Under the pieces are notes generated by a model, which worked only from the letters and a program-made list of their open reading frames with translations, ran no database searches and was not told where the DNA came from. The translations under genes and the position numbers were made by a program. From HGM04593 sp045654885 (GTDB lineage Bacteria > Bacteroidota > Bacteroidia > Bacteroidales > Bacteroidaceae), in assembly GCA_045654885.1 (NCBI GenBank), contig JAZOOF010000051.1:62001-126000 (forward strand): DNA of 64,000 nt. Direction: 5' to 3'. This document shows, one piece after another, positions 35,993 through 45,117 of the stretch. Every line of letters starts with the position of its first letter. Position 1 is the first letter of the stretch.

Positions 35993-36934
35993 TCAGAAGA
36001 ATTTTACCTCTTCACCAACTATTTCGCTCAAGCAGAGGTTAGCCAGACGGCTTGTTCCCAAACGGAACAACTCATTGTTCAGCCACTCCTCACCAAGAAT
36101 TTCCTTTACTATTGTATAGTACACAAGAGCATCGTGCACAGTGTTGATACCACCGGCCGGCTTGAAACCAATCTTGCGACCGGTCTTCTGGTAATACTCC
36201 TTAATTGTCTGGCACATTACATATGCAGCTTCGGGAGTAGCGGCAGGAGACTCCTTGCCGGTAGATGTCTTTATAAAATCGGCACCCGAATAAATCGATA
36301 GAATCGATGCTTTTTTAATATTCTCGGCTGTTGCAAGTGCACCTGTTTCAAGAATAACCTTCAGATGTCTTTCAGCACATACGCTCTTGAGTTCCTGAAT
36401 CTCGTCACATACGCTCTCATAATCGCCACTAAGGAACTTACCCACGCTGAGTACAATATCAATCTCTGTTGCACCATCGTGCACAGCCATGGCAGTCTCG
36501 GCAACCTTAATCTCCTGGAATGTCTGAGATGATGGAAAACCACCCGATACACAGGCAATGCCAACATTCTCAACCTGCAATGTATCGCTTACAATCTTTG
36601 CAAAATTTGGGTACACGCAAATTGCTGCAACATTCTTCAAATAGGGATATTTGTCATCGAATTCATTAACCTTTTCAGTGAAGGCCATAACACTCTCCTC
36701 GCTGTCGGTACACTTGAGGGTAGTGAGGTCGATACAGTTGAAAAGCAACTTCTTCACCTCGGCAGTATTATTCAGCTCTACCTTCTCCTCAATAAGTTTT
36801 CTGACACAGGAAGCAACCTCATCGTCGCTCATTGCCTGACAGTATTCACTTATCACAAAGTCATACTTGCTCTCCTCGTCGGCGTGGTGATGATGCTCAC
36901 CGCAACCACAATTAACATGTTCACTCATCTCCAT
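35993..36934 (-). CDS. deoC: Deoxyribose-phosphate aldolase with His/Cys-rich N-terminus
   Basis: A 313-residue class I aldolase that splits 2-deoxyribose 5-phosphate into acetaldehyde and glyceraldehyde 3-phosphate in nucleoside catabolism. The Schiff-base lysine is in GADFIKTSTGKESP and the second active-site lysine in IGFKPAGGI. The protein is longer than the usual 220-260 residues because of an N-terminal extension containing CGCGEHHHHADEE (about 9-21), which looks able to bind a metal. It overlaps the preceding MazG-like gene by 14 bases (8 if the ATG two codons on is used), so it is the last gene of that operon. Confidence 0.95.
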   Translation of the reverse strand: MEMSEHVNCGCGEHHHHADEESKYDFVISEYCQAMSDDEVASCVRKLIEEKVELNNTAEVKKLLFNCIDLTTLKCTDSEESVMAFTEKVNEFDDKYPYLKNVAAICVYPNFAKIVSDTLQVENVGIACVSGGFPSSQTFQEIKVAETAMAVHDGATEIDIVLSVGKFLSGDYESVCDEIQELKSVCAERHLKVILETGALATAENIKKASILSIYSGADFIKTSTGKESPAATPEAAYVMCQTIKEYYQKTGRKIGFKPAGGINTVHDALVYYTIVKEILGEEWLNNELFRLGTSRLANLCLSEIVGEEVKFF

Positions 36935-37259
36935 TCAATTTTGAATTATTTATATGTCTCTTATTATCTCTTTTAGTCTTTTTATCGAAGTTTTTTTCAA
37001 GTGCCTCGGAGAGGTCAATACCTGTCTGGTTGGCTATACATATCAGAACCCAAAGCACATCGGCCAGTTCATCGCCAAGGTCACTCTTATCACCCTCCTT
37101 GAAAGATTGCTCGCCATACTTACGTGCCATTATACGCGCTACCTCACCAACCTCCTCAGTCAGTATAGCCATATTTGTAAGCTCGTTGAAGTAACGTACA
37201 CCATACTCCTTTATCCAAGCATCCACCCGTTGCTGCGCCTCTTTTATAGTCATTGTCAC
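36921..37259 (-). CDS. MazG-like nucleotide pyrophosphohydrolase
   Basis: A 112-residue all-alpha NTP pyrophosphohydrolase. It has the metal-binding pattern of the MazG superfamily: ILTEEVGEVARIMARKYGEQ and, after a short gap, SDLGDELADVLWVLICIANQTG. Single-domain members hydrolyse non-canonical or excess NTPs; the preferred nucleotide is not known here. The C-terminal tail is basic and polar (FDKKTKRDNKRHINNSK). Its start overlaps the dtd stop (ATGA) and its end overlaps deoC, so the three are coupled. Confidence 0.92.
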   Translation of the reverse strand: MTMTIKEAQQRVDAWIKEYGVRYFNELTNMAILTEEVGEVARIMARKYGEQSFKEGDKSDLGDELADVLWVLICIANQTGIDLSEALEKNFDKKTKRDNKRHINNSKLNGDE

Positions 37260-37708
37260 TCTCTGTTCTTTGAATCAATGAATATTGTCACAGGGCCATC
37301 ATTCAACAGCCTCACCTTCATGTCTGCTCCAAAAACACCGCACCCGATGGGTTTGTTTACGGCAAGTTCCATCTCACTGCAGAACTCCTCGTAGAGCGGT
37401 ATGGATATTTCAGGCTTTGCAGCCTTTATATACGACGGACGGTTTCCCTTTTTAGTGGATGCCATAAGAGTAAACTGGCTCACCGCCAATATATCACCGC
37501 CGGCATCAATGACAGAAAGGTTCATTACCCCGTTTTCATCGTCAAAAAGACGTATATTGGCTATCTTTTTTGTAAGCCATAGGATATCTTCGCGGTTATC
37601 ATCGTCTTCTATACCCACAAAAACTAATAAACCATTGTGTATCAAAGATATAACCTCATCATCAACGATTACAGATGCCTCTTTTACCCTTTGTATAAGC
37701 ACTCTCAT
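37256..37708 (-). CDS. dtd: D-aminoacyl-tRNA deacylase
   Basis: A 150-residue enzyme that removes D-amino acids (and glycine from mischarged tRNA-Ala) from tRNA. It starts MRVLIQRVKEASV as usual and contains the two signature motifs: SQFTLMASTKKGNRPSY and the cross-subunit NDGPVTIFIDS. Length is typical. The stop overlaps the start of the MazG-like gene by four bases; a 53-base gap separates it from uvrC upstream. Confidence 0.97.
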   Translation of the reverse strand: MRVLIQRVKEASVIVDDEVISLIHNGLLVFVGIEDDDNREDILWLTKKIANIRLFDDENGVMNLSVIDAGGDILAVSQFTLMASTKKGNRPSYIKAAKPEISIPLYEEFCSEMELAVNKPIGCGVFGADMKVRLLNDGPVTIFIDSKNRE

Positions 37709-37761
37709 TCCGTTCAGAATTTTTTAAAACTTTTCACTTTGCGAATATACACAAAAATAGT

Positions 37762-39585
37762 CTATTTATTTAAGGCGGCAGCCACAATTTCGGCTTTTGA
37801 CTTACCTACCACAGCAATCAACTCATCCATGGATGCTTTCTTAATTCCGCTGACACTTTTAAAATGGGTCAAAAGCAGTTGTTTTGTTTTCTCGCCTATC
37901 CCCTTAATGTTGTCAAGTTCCGATGCTATCTGGCGCTTGCTTCTTCTCTCGCGGTGGAATGTTATAGCAAAACGGTGTACCTCGTCCTGCAGCTGTGAAA
38001 GGAGACGGAATAGGGTAGTACCCTGTTTTAGTCCGATGATATCGCCATTTTCTGTTATAACCTCCGATGTCTTGTGCTTGCTGTTCTTTACAAGACCGAG
38101 CACCGGAATATCCAACCCGAGCTCGACATTCACAACACTGCGAATTGCATCCATCTGCCCCTTTCCACCATCGGCAAATATTACATTAGGCAGCTCACCG
38201 CCCTCTTCAACTATACGACGGTAACGACGTCCTGCAACCTCACGCATAGAGGCATAATCATCGGAGCCGACAACAGTCTTTATGATATATTTCTTGTAAT
38301 CCTTTTTGCTTGGCTTAAGTTTACGGAACACCACACAGGCCGAAACAGCATCTGTTCCCTGGGTATTGGAATTATCAAAAGTTTCGATTATAACAGGTAA
38401 TTTTTCAAGATGCAACAGTTCCTGAACCTCCTTCATAAAGCGTACACTTTTCTGTTCGGGATTGAGCTTATCATCATGTTTCATACGGTCGGCCCTGTAC
38501 TGTTTTACATTCAACTTTGACAGGGCAAGCAACCTTGCTTTCTCACCCTTTTGCGGCACAGTAACAGTAACCCCATCAACAGGCAACTCTACATGGAATG
38601 GAACTATAATATCCTTTGCATTACTATTAAAACGCTCCCTCAATTCAACAATACCCATTGAAATCAAATCCTCATCGCTTTCATCGAGTTTTTTGGCATA
38701 CTCTATGGTAAAAGCCTGGGTAATACAACCGTTTTTGATATGAAGGAAATTAATGAATGCACTCTTCTCATCACTTTCGATATTGAAGACATCGATATTA
38801 TTCAATGTTGAACTTACAACTTCGCTACGTGTTCTGAAATTTTCGATTAAATCATACCGTTTCTTTATTTCGGCAGCAGCTTCAAAATCCAGTTTTGAAG
38901 CTTTTTCTTTCATTTCAGAAACCATTTTATCCTGTAATATCTTTATATCACCTTTCAATATGGATATTACTTCATCGATATATTTACAGTATTCATCCTT
39001 TGATATTTTTGCTATACAGGGAGCACAGCAATTCTTTATCTGGTATTCAAGACAGCAATTATACTTGCCGTTCCTAACACCCTCAGGGGTTATATTAAGA
39101 TTACAGGTACGCAGCGGAAAAAGTTCCTTTATCAACTGAAGCAATGCATTCAATGCACCGGCATTGGTATATGGGCCAAAATAGCGGCCGTACTCCTTAT
39201 TGATTTTCCTTGTCTTGAATATCTTTGGAAAATACTCCCGCGTTACACAAATGGATGGATAAGTCTTGTCATCCTTCAACAAAACATTATAACGAGGCTT
39301 ATGCTGCTTGATGAGACTATTCTCAAGAAGCAATGCATCGGCCTCGCTATTGACAACAATATATCTTATATCGGCTATTTTTGCAACAAGCAGCTTAGTC
39401 TTGAGACTCTGTTGCTCTTTATTGAAATATGAGGATACACGACGTTTGAGATTCTTTGCCTTACCTACATAAATAATCACTCCATTGTCATCAAGATATT
39501 GATAACATCCGGGAGAATCGGGAAGGTTCAGTACAATACCTTTCAGATACTCTTCTCTTTTATCCTTATCCTCTTTTTTCATCAT
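37762..39585 (-). CDS. uvrC: UvrABC excinuclease subunit C
   Basis: A 607-residue nuclease of nucleotide excision repair. It has the GIY-YIG domain (about 20-100, SPGCYQYLDDNGVIIYVGKAKNLKRRVSSYF), a Cys-rich patch (CCLEYQIKNCCAPCIAKIS), a UVR motif (about 205-240, KASKLDFEAAAEIKKRYDLIE), the RNase H-like 5'-incision domain (IETFDNSNTQGTDAVSACVVF) and C-terminal helix-hairpin-helix repeats (DNIKGIGEKTKQLLLTHF, IAVVGKSKAEIV). The start ATGATG overlaps the apt stop by four bases. The gene lies in the mnmG-apt-uvrC-dtd minus-strand run. Confidence 0.97.
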   Translation of the reverse strand: MMKKEDKDKREEYLKGIVLNLPDSPGCYQYLDDNGVIIYVGKAKNLKRRVSSYFNKEQQSLKTKLLVAKIADIRYIVVNSEADALLLENSLIKQHKPRYNVLLKDDKTYPSICVTREYFPKIFKTRKINKEYGRYFGPYTNAGALNALLQLIKELFPLRTCNLNITPEGVRNGKYNCCLEYQIKNCCAPCIAKISKDEYCKYIDEVISILKGDIKILQDKMVSEMKEKASKLDFEAAAEIKKRYDLIENFRTRSEVVSSTLNNIDVFNIESDEKSAFINFLHIKNGCITQAFTIEYAKKLDESDEDLISMGIVELRERFNSNAKDIIVPFHVELPVDGVTVTVPQKGEKARLLALSKLNVKQYRADRMKHDDKLNPEQKSVRFMKEVQELLHLEKLPVIIETFDNSNTQGTDAVSACVVFRKLKPSKKDYKKYIIKTVVGSDDYASMREVAGRRYRRIVEEGGELPNVIFADGGKGQMDAIRSVVNVELGLDIPVLGLVKNSKHKTSEVITENGDIIGLKQGTTLFRLLSQLQDEVHRFAITFHRERRSKRQIASELDNIKGIGEKTKQLLLTHFKSVSGIKKASMDELIAVVGKSKAEIVAAALNK

Positions 39586-40115
39586 TTACCCTCCAAGGTC
39601 AGCAGGCAATCAATCTCTGCATCAGCAGGGAAAATCTCTCTTCCCTTCAAACCCTCAAGCTCAATAATAAAATTTATATAAATCTTTTTTGGGTTCAACT
39701 TCTGTACAAGATGATATGCAGCAAGCATTGTACCACCGGTAGCAAGAAGGTCATCATGGATAAGTACAACATCATCTTCACAAATGGCATCCTTATGAAT
39801 CTCGATAGTATCGCGACCATACTCCTTTCCGTAAGTCTCACTTATAGTCTCTGCAGGCAACTTGCCAGGCTTACGTATGGGCACAAAACCGGCATTCATT
39901 TTAACGGCAAGAGAAGACGCCATAACAAAACCTCTCGATTCAATACCCACAATTTTAGTAATGCCTTTATCCTTGTACATATCGTACAAAGCATTATCCA
40001 TTTCGCGCAAACAAACCGGATTCTTAAAGAGTGATGTAACATCCTTGAACTGTATTCCCGGTATAGGAAAATCGGGGATATTCCTCAAATTCTCAAGCAA
40101 CAATTCTTTATTCAT
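39582..40115 (-). CDS. apt: Adenine phosphoribosyltransferase
   Basis: A 177-residue purine-salvage enzyme making AMP from adenine and PRPP. It shows the Apt core: DFPIPGIQFKDVTSLFKNP, VGIESRGFVMASSLA, RKPGKLPAETISETYGKEYG and the PRPP loop VVLIHDDLLATGGTMLAA. The start MNKELLLENLRNIPDFP is chosen because an upstream in-frame ATG would extend the protein by 27 residues through the parS-like palindrome. It overlaps uvrC by four bases. Confidence 0.97.
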   Translation of the reverse strand: MNKELLLENLRNIPDFPIPGIQFKDVTSLFKNPVCLREMDNALYDMYKDKGITKIVGIESRGFVMASSLAVKMNAGFVPIRKPGKLPAETISETYGKEYGRDTIEIHKDAICEDDVVLIHDDLLATGGTMLAAYHLVQKLNPKKIYINFIIELEGLKGREIFPADAEIDCLLTLEGK

Positions 40116-40155
40116 ATAATTAAAATTTAGTATTCGAGCTGTTATTCTAAATAAT

Positions 40156-40171
40156 TGTTCCACGTGGAACA
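40156..40171. other. parS-like centromere site
   Basis: TGTTCCACGTGGAACA is a perfect 16-bp palindrome that fits the widely conserved ParB-binding parS consensus (TGTTnCACGTGnAACA form). It lies in the 61-base gap between mnmG and apt. Most bacterial parS sites lie close to the replication origin. No parAB genes are in the window. Confidence 0.85.
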
Positions 40172-40176
40172 TTTGT

Positions 40177-42057
40177 TTATTTCCGCACCAGAACAAGGAG
40201 CACGTTTATATCACTTGGTGACACTCCTGGTATACGGCTCGCTTGTGCAAGCGTTTCTGGTTCTATAGCTGTAAGTTTTTGACGTGCTTCAGTAGAGAGT
40301 GATTCAATAGAACTGTAATCGAACTTACCCTTAATTCGGATATTCTCCAAACGTATCATCTTCTCGGCAAGTTCACGCTCACGTTCTATATATCCTTTAT
40401 ATTTTATCTCTATCTCTGTTGCCTCAACAACCTCGTCACGCATATCACCAAGTTTATCAATCTCTCGCTTCAAAGGGAGAATATAAGCCATAATTGACTC
40501 GATCGATATTTGAGGACGTTCAATCAAAGATACCAGTTTACACCCGCGGACGAGTGGGGTAGTGCCAAGCTCTTCAAGTCCCTTATTTATCAAATCAGCC
40601 TTAATAGAGAAATTTGATATAAAATCTGTAAGCTGCGCAATCTTCTCTCTTTTCTCACACAACTGCTTATATCTCTCATCACTTGCCAAACCTATGGCAT
40701 GCGATTTCCCAGTCAGTCGCATATCTGCATTGTCGGAGCGCAAAAGAATTCTATACTCCGCTCTTGAGGTAAACATACGGTATGGCTCATCGACTCCTTT
40801 GGTAACAAGGTCATCTATAAGCACACCAATATAAGCCTCGTCGCGACGCAACACAAATTCATCCTTTGCATCTATTTTAAGAGCTGCATTTATACCTGCA
40901 ACCAATCCTTGGCCGGCAGCCTCCTCATAACCGGTAGTACCATTCACCTGTCCGGCAAAATACAATCCTTCTATTATCTTCGACTCAAGTGTATGCTTCA
41001 GCTGTGTTGGGTCGAAATAGTCATACTCTATTGCATAACCCGGACGGTATGCTACAGCATTTGCAAGAGCCGGTATTTTACGCAGAGCTGTAAGCTGTGC
41101 TTCCATTGGCAGCGATGAAGAGAAACCGTTGACATAAATCTCTTGTGTAGTCTCACCCTCGGGCTCAAGGAAAAGAAGATGTCGGTCACGCTCGGCAAAA
41201 GTAACAATCTTTGTCTCTATACTTGGACAATAACGCGGACCTATACTCTGTATCTGTCCGTTATAAAGCGGCGAGTCGTCCAGGCTGTCGCGCAGTATCT
41301 GATGCACATCGGGGTTCGTATAACACCCCCAACAAGGCAGCTGTTTAAGTTCACGCGCTGTATTGCTGTATGAAAAACGGTGAAAATCATTATCACCCTC
41401 CTGTACCTCGGTAAGCTGCAAATCAATCGAACGCCTGTCAAGACGCACTGGTGTTCCGGTCTTCATTCTCCCGGCAGTTATACCATGTTTGGTTATACTC
41501 TCTGTCAAACCTTTTGCTGCAGGCTCGGCAACACGCCCTCCCTCTATCTGCACCTTGCCAATATGCATAAGTCCGTTGAGGAATGTGCCGGCTGTGATTA
41601 TAACAGCCTTGGCTCTGAACTCAGCATCCATCTGTGTCTTTACACCGGTAACCCTCCCATCCTCAACAAGCAATTCTACAGCTATATCCTGCCACATCTC
41701 AAGGTTTGGAATGTTCTCAAGAATTTCTCGCCAATATTGGCTAAATTTCATTCTATCGCATTGCGCGCGTGGGCTCCACATTGCCGGGCCTTTTGAGCGG
41801 TTGAGCATGCGGAACTGAATTGAAGCCTTGTCGGCAACGATACCGGTGTAGCCACCTATGGCATCAATTTCCCTTACAATCTGGCCTTTTGCAATACCGC
41901 CAATTGCAGGGTTACAGCTCATTTGAGCAATCTTGTTCATGTCAATAGTCATCAGGCAAGTCTTTTTTCCAAGATTTGCCGCAGCTGCCGCAGCCTCGCA
42001 TCCCGCGTGACCCGCACCTATAACCAAAATATCATACTCAAATGTCACCTTATCCAA
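40177..42057 (-). CDS. mnmG: tRNA uridine-5-carboxymethylaminomethyl modification enzyme MnmG (GidA)
   Basis: A 626-residue FAD protein that, with MnmE, modifies the wobble uridine of several tRNAs. It has the N-terminal dinucleotide fold YDILVIGAGHAGCEAAAAAANLG, MSCNPAIGGIAKGQIVREIDA, the two conserved cysteine regions (CNPAIGG and PCWGCYTN), GLYFAGQVNGTTGYEEAAGQG and the helical C-terminus (IPGVSPSDINVLL). Length is typical. It has a consensus promoter and is followed by a parS-like site and apt. In many bacteria mnmG lies near oriC. Confidence 0.97.
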   Translation of the reverse strand: MDKVTFEYDILVIGAGHAGCEAAAAAANLGKKTCLMTIDMNKIAQMSCNPAIGGIAKGQIVREIDAIGGYTGIVADKASIQFRMLNRSKGPAMWSPRAQCDRMKFSQYWREILENIPNLEMWQDIAVELLVEDGRVTGVKTQMDAEFRAKAVIITAGTFLNGLMHIGKVQIEGGRVAEPAAKGLTESITKHGITAGRMKTGTPVRLDRRSIDLQLTEVQEGDNDFHRFSYSNTARELKQLPCWGCYTNPDVHQILRDSLDDSPLYNGQIQSIGPRYCPSIETKIVTFAERDRHLLFLEPEGETTQEIYVNGFSSSLPMEAQLTALRKIPALANAVAYRPGYAIEYDYFDPTQLKHTLESKIIEGLYFAGQVNGTTGYEEAAGQGLVAGINAALKIDAKDEFVLRRDEAYIGVLIDDLVTKGVDEPYRMFTSRAEYRILLRSDNADMRLTGKSHAIGLASDERYKQLCEKREKIAQLTDFISNFSIKADLINKGLEELGTTPLVRGCKLVSLIERPQISIESIMAYILPLKREIDKLGDMRDEVVEATEIEIKYKGYIERERELAEKMIRLENIRIKGKFDYSSIESLSTEARQKLTAIEPETLAQASRIPGVSPSDINVLLVLVRK

Positions 42058-42077
42058 TATTATAAATTAACGAAGAA

Positions 42078-42108
42078 CAAAAATAATACAACTTGTCACA
42101 TTCTCAAA
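42078..42108 (-). promoter_or_regulatory. mnmG promoter
   Basis: Minus-strand TTTG (42105-42108), a 19-base spacer and TATTTTTG (42078-42085) match the consensus exactly, about 20 bases before the start codon. Confidence 0.75.
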
Positions 42109-42131
42109 ATTTAAACGTTAAGTTAATTGAA

Positions 42132-43310
42132 TTACTCCTCCTTGTGCAACTCAATTACAGTAATTTCGGGGCGAGCACCAAAGCGTGCCAAATAGCCTAC
42201 ACAACCTATACCGTCGTTTATATACAGTTTCCCGTTTTCATTCTCATAAAGCCCGCTCCACTCTTTATACATTAACCTTGCAGGAGAGAAGGAAAAGATT
42301 TTCATCTGCATAGCATGTATATGACCCGATAGTGTGAGGTCACTGTAACCGTTATCACAAAGCGAGTGCCATAGCTGTGGCAAATGTGAAATTGTTATAT
42401 TGAATACAGAATCGTCTACATTATTATATATATGAGATAAATCCACACCATTCACAGCATCCAACGAATGTTTATATTTCAAGAGTTGCTCATTAAAATC
42501 AATTCCTGTAATGGCTATTGAATCCACTCCTCTATGGATGTAAGCCGTACAATCCCTTAAAACAACCCAACCGGCCCTTTGCATCTTCTGTTTCAAAGAA
42601 TCCATATTAGAGTCTCTTTCAGCCTCTGTGGAGTTTTTCATATAAGCACCGGTATCATGGTTACCCAAAACCATAAAAACCCCGTCACGAGGCTTTAAAG
42701 AAGAAAACCTGTTCATAATATTACCATCAACCTCGGAATGATGCACATTTACCATATCACCACCAAAAAGCACAGCATCAACACCGGCTTCATTTACCAT
42801 ACGGAATATATCTTCGAGTTCACTCTCTGCATCAAGCATGGTACCGATATGTATATCCGATATAAAGGCTATACGGTAACCATCGAACCCTGCTGGCAAG
42901 TTATCGTAATGTAATTTCACCTCTTTTATATTATAATCGGTACGTGTCACGAATATCGAATATATGAAAAGAATAGACACAAAAGACGATACTGCAAGAC
43001 TTGTCCACATCCAGGCTCTCTTTTTCGAAAGTAATACCAGAATATTAAACAGCTGTCGCGGAATAAACAATGTAAGAAATGCAGTCAACATTCCCATAGA
43101 GAACTTCATCATGAAGGCACTGTTTTCTTCACTTATGCAAAAATACATAACAACAGGTACCAACATAATAAGCAGATACGAGAGCGCTGCCACGGCAATG
43201 TAAGCCAATTTACTCAGTTTAGTTGTACAAAACTTTGATATTCGGCCATAGGCCTTGAAATCGAGGAACAATCCAAGTAAAGCAATCAGTATGGCAGTTT
43301 TTATTATCAT
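42132..43310 (-). CDS. Membrane-anchored calcineurin-like metallophosphoesterase
   Basis: A 392-residue protein. Four hydrophobic segments fill about residues 1-130 (for example IAVAALSYLLIMLVPVVMYFC, TSLAVSSFVSILFIYSIFV), followed by a calcineurin-like domain with the full metal signature: FISDIHIGTM, LFGGDMVNVHHSEVDG, MVLGNHDTGAY, ITISHLPQLW and TLSGHIHAMQM. This layout matches the YkuE/YaeI-like family, some of which act on UDP-diacylglucosamine (LpxG/LpxI-type step) or other lipids; the substrate here is not shown. Its upstream side is the long AT-rich gene-free region. Confidence 0.88.
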   Translation of the reverse strand: MIIKTAILIALLGLFLDFKAYGRISKFCTTKLSKLAYIAVAALSYLLIMLVPVVMYFCISEENSAFMMKFSMGMLTAFLTLFIPRQLFNILVLLSKKRAWMWTSLAVSSFVSILFIYSIFVTRTDYNIKEVKLHYDNLPAGFDGYRIAFISDIHIGTMLDAESELEDIFRMVNEAGVDAVLFGGDMVNVHHSEVDGNIMNRFSSLKPRDGVFMVLGNHDTGAYMKNSTEAERDSNMDSLKQKMQRAGWVVLRDCTAYIHRGVDSIAITGIDFNEQLLKYKHSLDAVNGVDLSHIYNNVDDSVFNITISHLPQLWHSLCDNGYSDLTLSGHIHAMQMKIFSFSPARLMYKEWSGLYENENGKLYINDGIGCVGYLARFGARPEITVIELHKEE

Positions 43311-43319
43311 AGTTTTATT

Positions 43320-43847
43320 TTATATATACTTTTAATGTGAACTAATATTCATATACCCCATTATCCACCCTTTCAACAGGTTTTATATTATATATATCCT
43401 TTTTTAAAAATTAAAAAGATTAAAAAGAACAATAACTCCTGTTGATTGTGAGGAGAAAAAATGTCAATTAAACTTGCTTTTTAAGTTATTAGTTTAAAGC
43501 ATTCGGATATCCACATTTTCTTAACAAGTTAAAATATTAATATATAATCAATTGTTTGATGTTATCAACAATATTTCACAACCGTTTTCTATTGATAAAA
43601 TCTGTTTGTTGAAATGTTGAAAACTGTTGATATCACACTTGAAAAATAGTCGTGAAAAAATGGTAAAATAATTTGGTGTTATGATAACGTTGCCGGCTTA
43701 TCCAATTGTTTAAAAAAACAAAATTGAAATGACATTTTTTTCAATCAATTTATCAAGTTGTTTTCAACAATATATTAACAATGTTTTTAACAGTAATTTC
43801 AAATTTTCCTGTACAAATGTACTACATTACACTCTTATATAATAAAA
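43320..43847. other. Candidate chromosome replication origin (oriC), AT-rich gene-free region
   Basis: About 530 bases between the metallophosphoesterase and aspC genes hold no plausible gene and are strikingly AT-rich. DnaA-box-like sites with one mismatch to TTATCCACA lie at 43361-43369 (TTATCCACC), 43507-43515 (ATATCCACA) and 43562-43570 (TTATCAACA). Weaker sites are at 43625-43633 (reverse ATATCAACA) and 43698-43706 (TTATCCAAT). Repeated TGTTGA/TCAACA words and long A/T runs would suit an unwinding element. Assignment is inference; neither neighbour is dnaA. Confidence 0.55.
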
Positions 43848-43882
43848 GAATATAGCCAATGTTGTAAACACCGGCTATATTC
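43848..43882 (-). terminator. Terminator of the aspC operon
   Basis: A perfect 10-bp stem GAATATAGCC/GGCTATATTC with a 15-base loop, followed on the minus strand by TTTTATTATAT. It begins about 28 bases after the aspC stop and separates the operon from the AT-rich region. Confidence 0.75.
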
Positions 43883-43910
43883 TTATTATGTTACTTGAGT
43901 TGATAACCTC

Positions 43911-45104
43911 TTACTGCAGCTTAGCAAGTGCCTCCTTAATGCGGCGTATAGCTTCAATGATATTCTCGTCGCTTGTAGCGTAGCTCATTCTGAAGCATTC
44001 AGGTGCACCGAATGATGTACCGCCCACAGCAGCCACGTGAGCCTCTGTCAACAGGTACATTGCAAGGTCGTCACTGTTGTTGATAACTGTTCCGTTGTAG
44101 CTCTTGCCATAGAATGAGCTGCATTTCGGGAACAGATAGAAAGCACCCTCGGGAACATTCACCTCAAGACCGGGAATCTCCTTTGCAAGCTTGACGATGA
44201 GGTCGCGGCGACGCTGGAATGCCTTGCGCATCTCCTCAACCGGCTCCTGTGAGCCTGTGTAAGCCTCCAGAGATGCCATCTGTGAAACAGAGCAAGGTCC
44301 GCTGGTGTACTGTCCCTGCAGTTTGTTACAACCCTTTACAATCCACTCGGCAGCCGCAAGGTAACCAATTCTCCAACCGGTCATGGCATATGCCTTTGAC
44401 ACACCGTTGATAATGATTACACGCTCTCTAATCTCCTCGAACTGTGCAATGCTTTCATGCTTGCCAACATAGCTTATGTGCTCATAAATCTCATCGGCAA
44501 CAACAAATACCTGTGGATATTTTGCAAGTACATCGGCAAGTTCCTTCAACTCCTCCTTTGTATATACCGAGCCTGTAGGGTTCGATGGTGAACAAAGGAT
44601 AAGCATCTTTGTCTTTGGAGTGATGGCAGCTTCAAGCTGTGCACCGGTAATCTTGAAGTTCTGCTCAATGCCTGCGCTCACAATGACAGGTGTACCGTCG
44701 GCAAGCTTTACCATGTCTGGGTAGCTCACCCAGTAGGGAGCAGGTACAATAACCTCATCGCCCGGATTTACAAGCGCCATGATAGCGTTACAAACAGCCT
44801 GTTTTGCACCGTTTGATACAGAAATCTGTGTCTCCTTGAACTCAAGTCCGTTCTCATTCTTCAGTTTTTCAACAATAGCCTTGCGCAATGAAGGATAACC
44901 GGGTACCGGTGAGTAACGTGACCAGTTGTCATCGATAGCCTGCTTTGCAGCAGCCTTTATGGCATCGGGGGTGTTGAAGTCAGGCTCACCCACACTCATG
45001 TTAATAACGTCTACTCCCTGTGCTTTCAACTCCTGGCTCTTCTGTGACATGGCCAATGTAGCCGATGGAGCCAATCGGTTTACGCGGTCTGATAGTTTAT
45101 TCAT
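43911..45104 (-). CDS. aspC: Class I pyridoxal-phosphate aminotransferase (aspartate aminotransferase)
   Basis: A 397-residue fold-type I aminotransferase. It has INMSVGEPDFNTPDAIKAAA, SVSNGAKQAVCNAIMAL, CSPSNPTGSVYTKEEL, VADEIYEHISY, the PLP-binding lysine in NGVSKAYAMTGWRIGYLAA and the arginine in FGAPECFRMSYA. This is the Iγ (prokaryotic AspAT) subgroup, which links aspartate to oxaloacetate and may also accept related substrates. The start MNKLSDRVNRLAPSATL is chosen; an upstream in-frame ATG lies inside ribBA. The gap to ribBA is 13 bases, so it ends an lptF/G-ribBA-aspC operon. Confidence 0.94.
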   Translation of the reverse strand: MNKLSDRVNRLAPSATLAMSQKSQELKAQGVDVINMSVGEPDFNTPDAIKAAAKQAIDDNWSRYSPVPGYPSLRKAIVEKLKNENGLEFKETQISVSNGAKQAVCNAIMALVNPGDEVIVPAPYWVSYPDMVKLADGTPVIVSAGIEQNFKITGAQLEAAITPKTKMLILCSPSNPTGSVYTKEELKELADVLAKYPQVFVVADEIYEHISYVGKHESIAQFEEIRERVIIINGVSKAYAMTGWRIGYLAAAEWIVKGCNKLQGQYTSGPCSVSQMASLEAYTGSQEPVEEMRKAFQRRRDLIVKLAKEIPGLEVNVPEGAFYLFPKCSSFYGKSYNGTVINNSDDLAMYLLTEAHVAAVGGTSFGAPECFRMSYATSDENIIEAIRRIKEALAKLQ

Positions 45105-45117
45105 ATTATTATTTTTG

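Noticed and set aside
35993..36934. Frameshift or fusion in deoC because of its extra length
   Set aside because: The frame is continuous, both active-site lysines are present, and the excess is confined to an N-terminal extension overlapping the previous gene.
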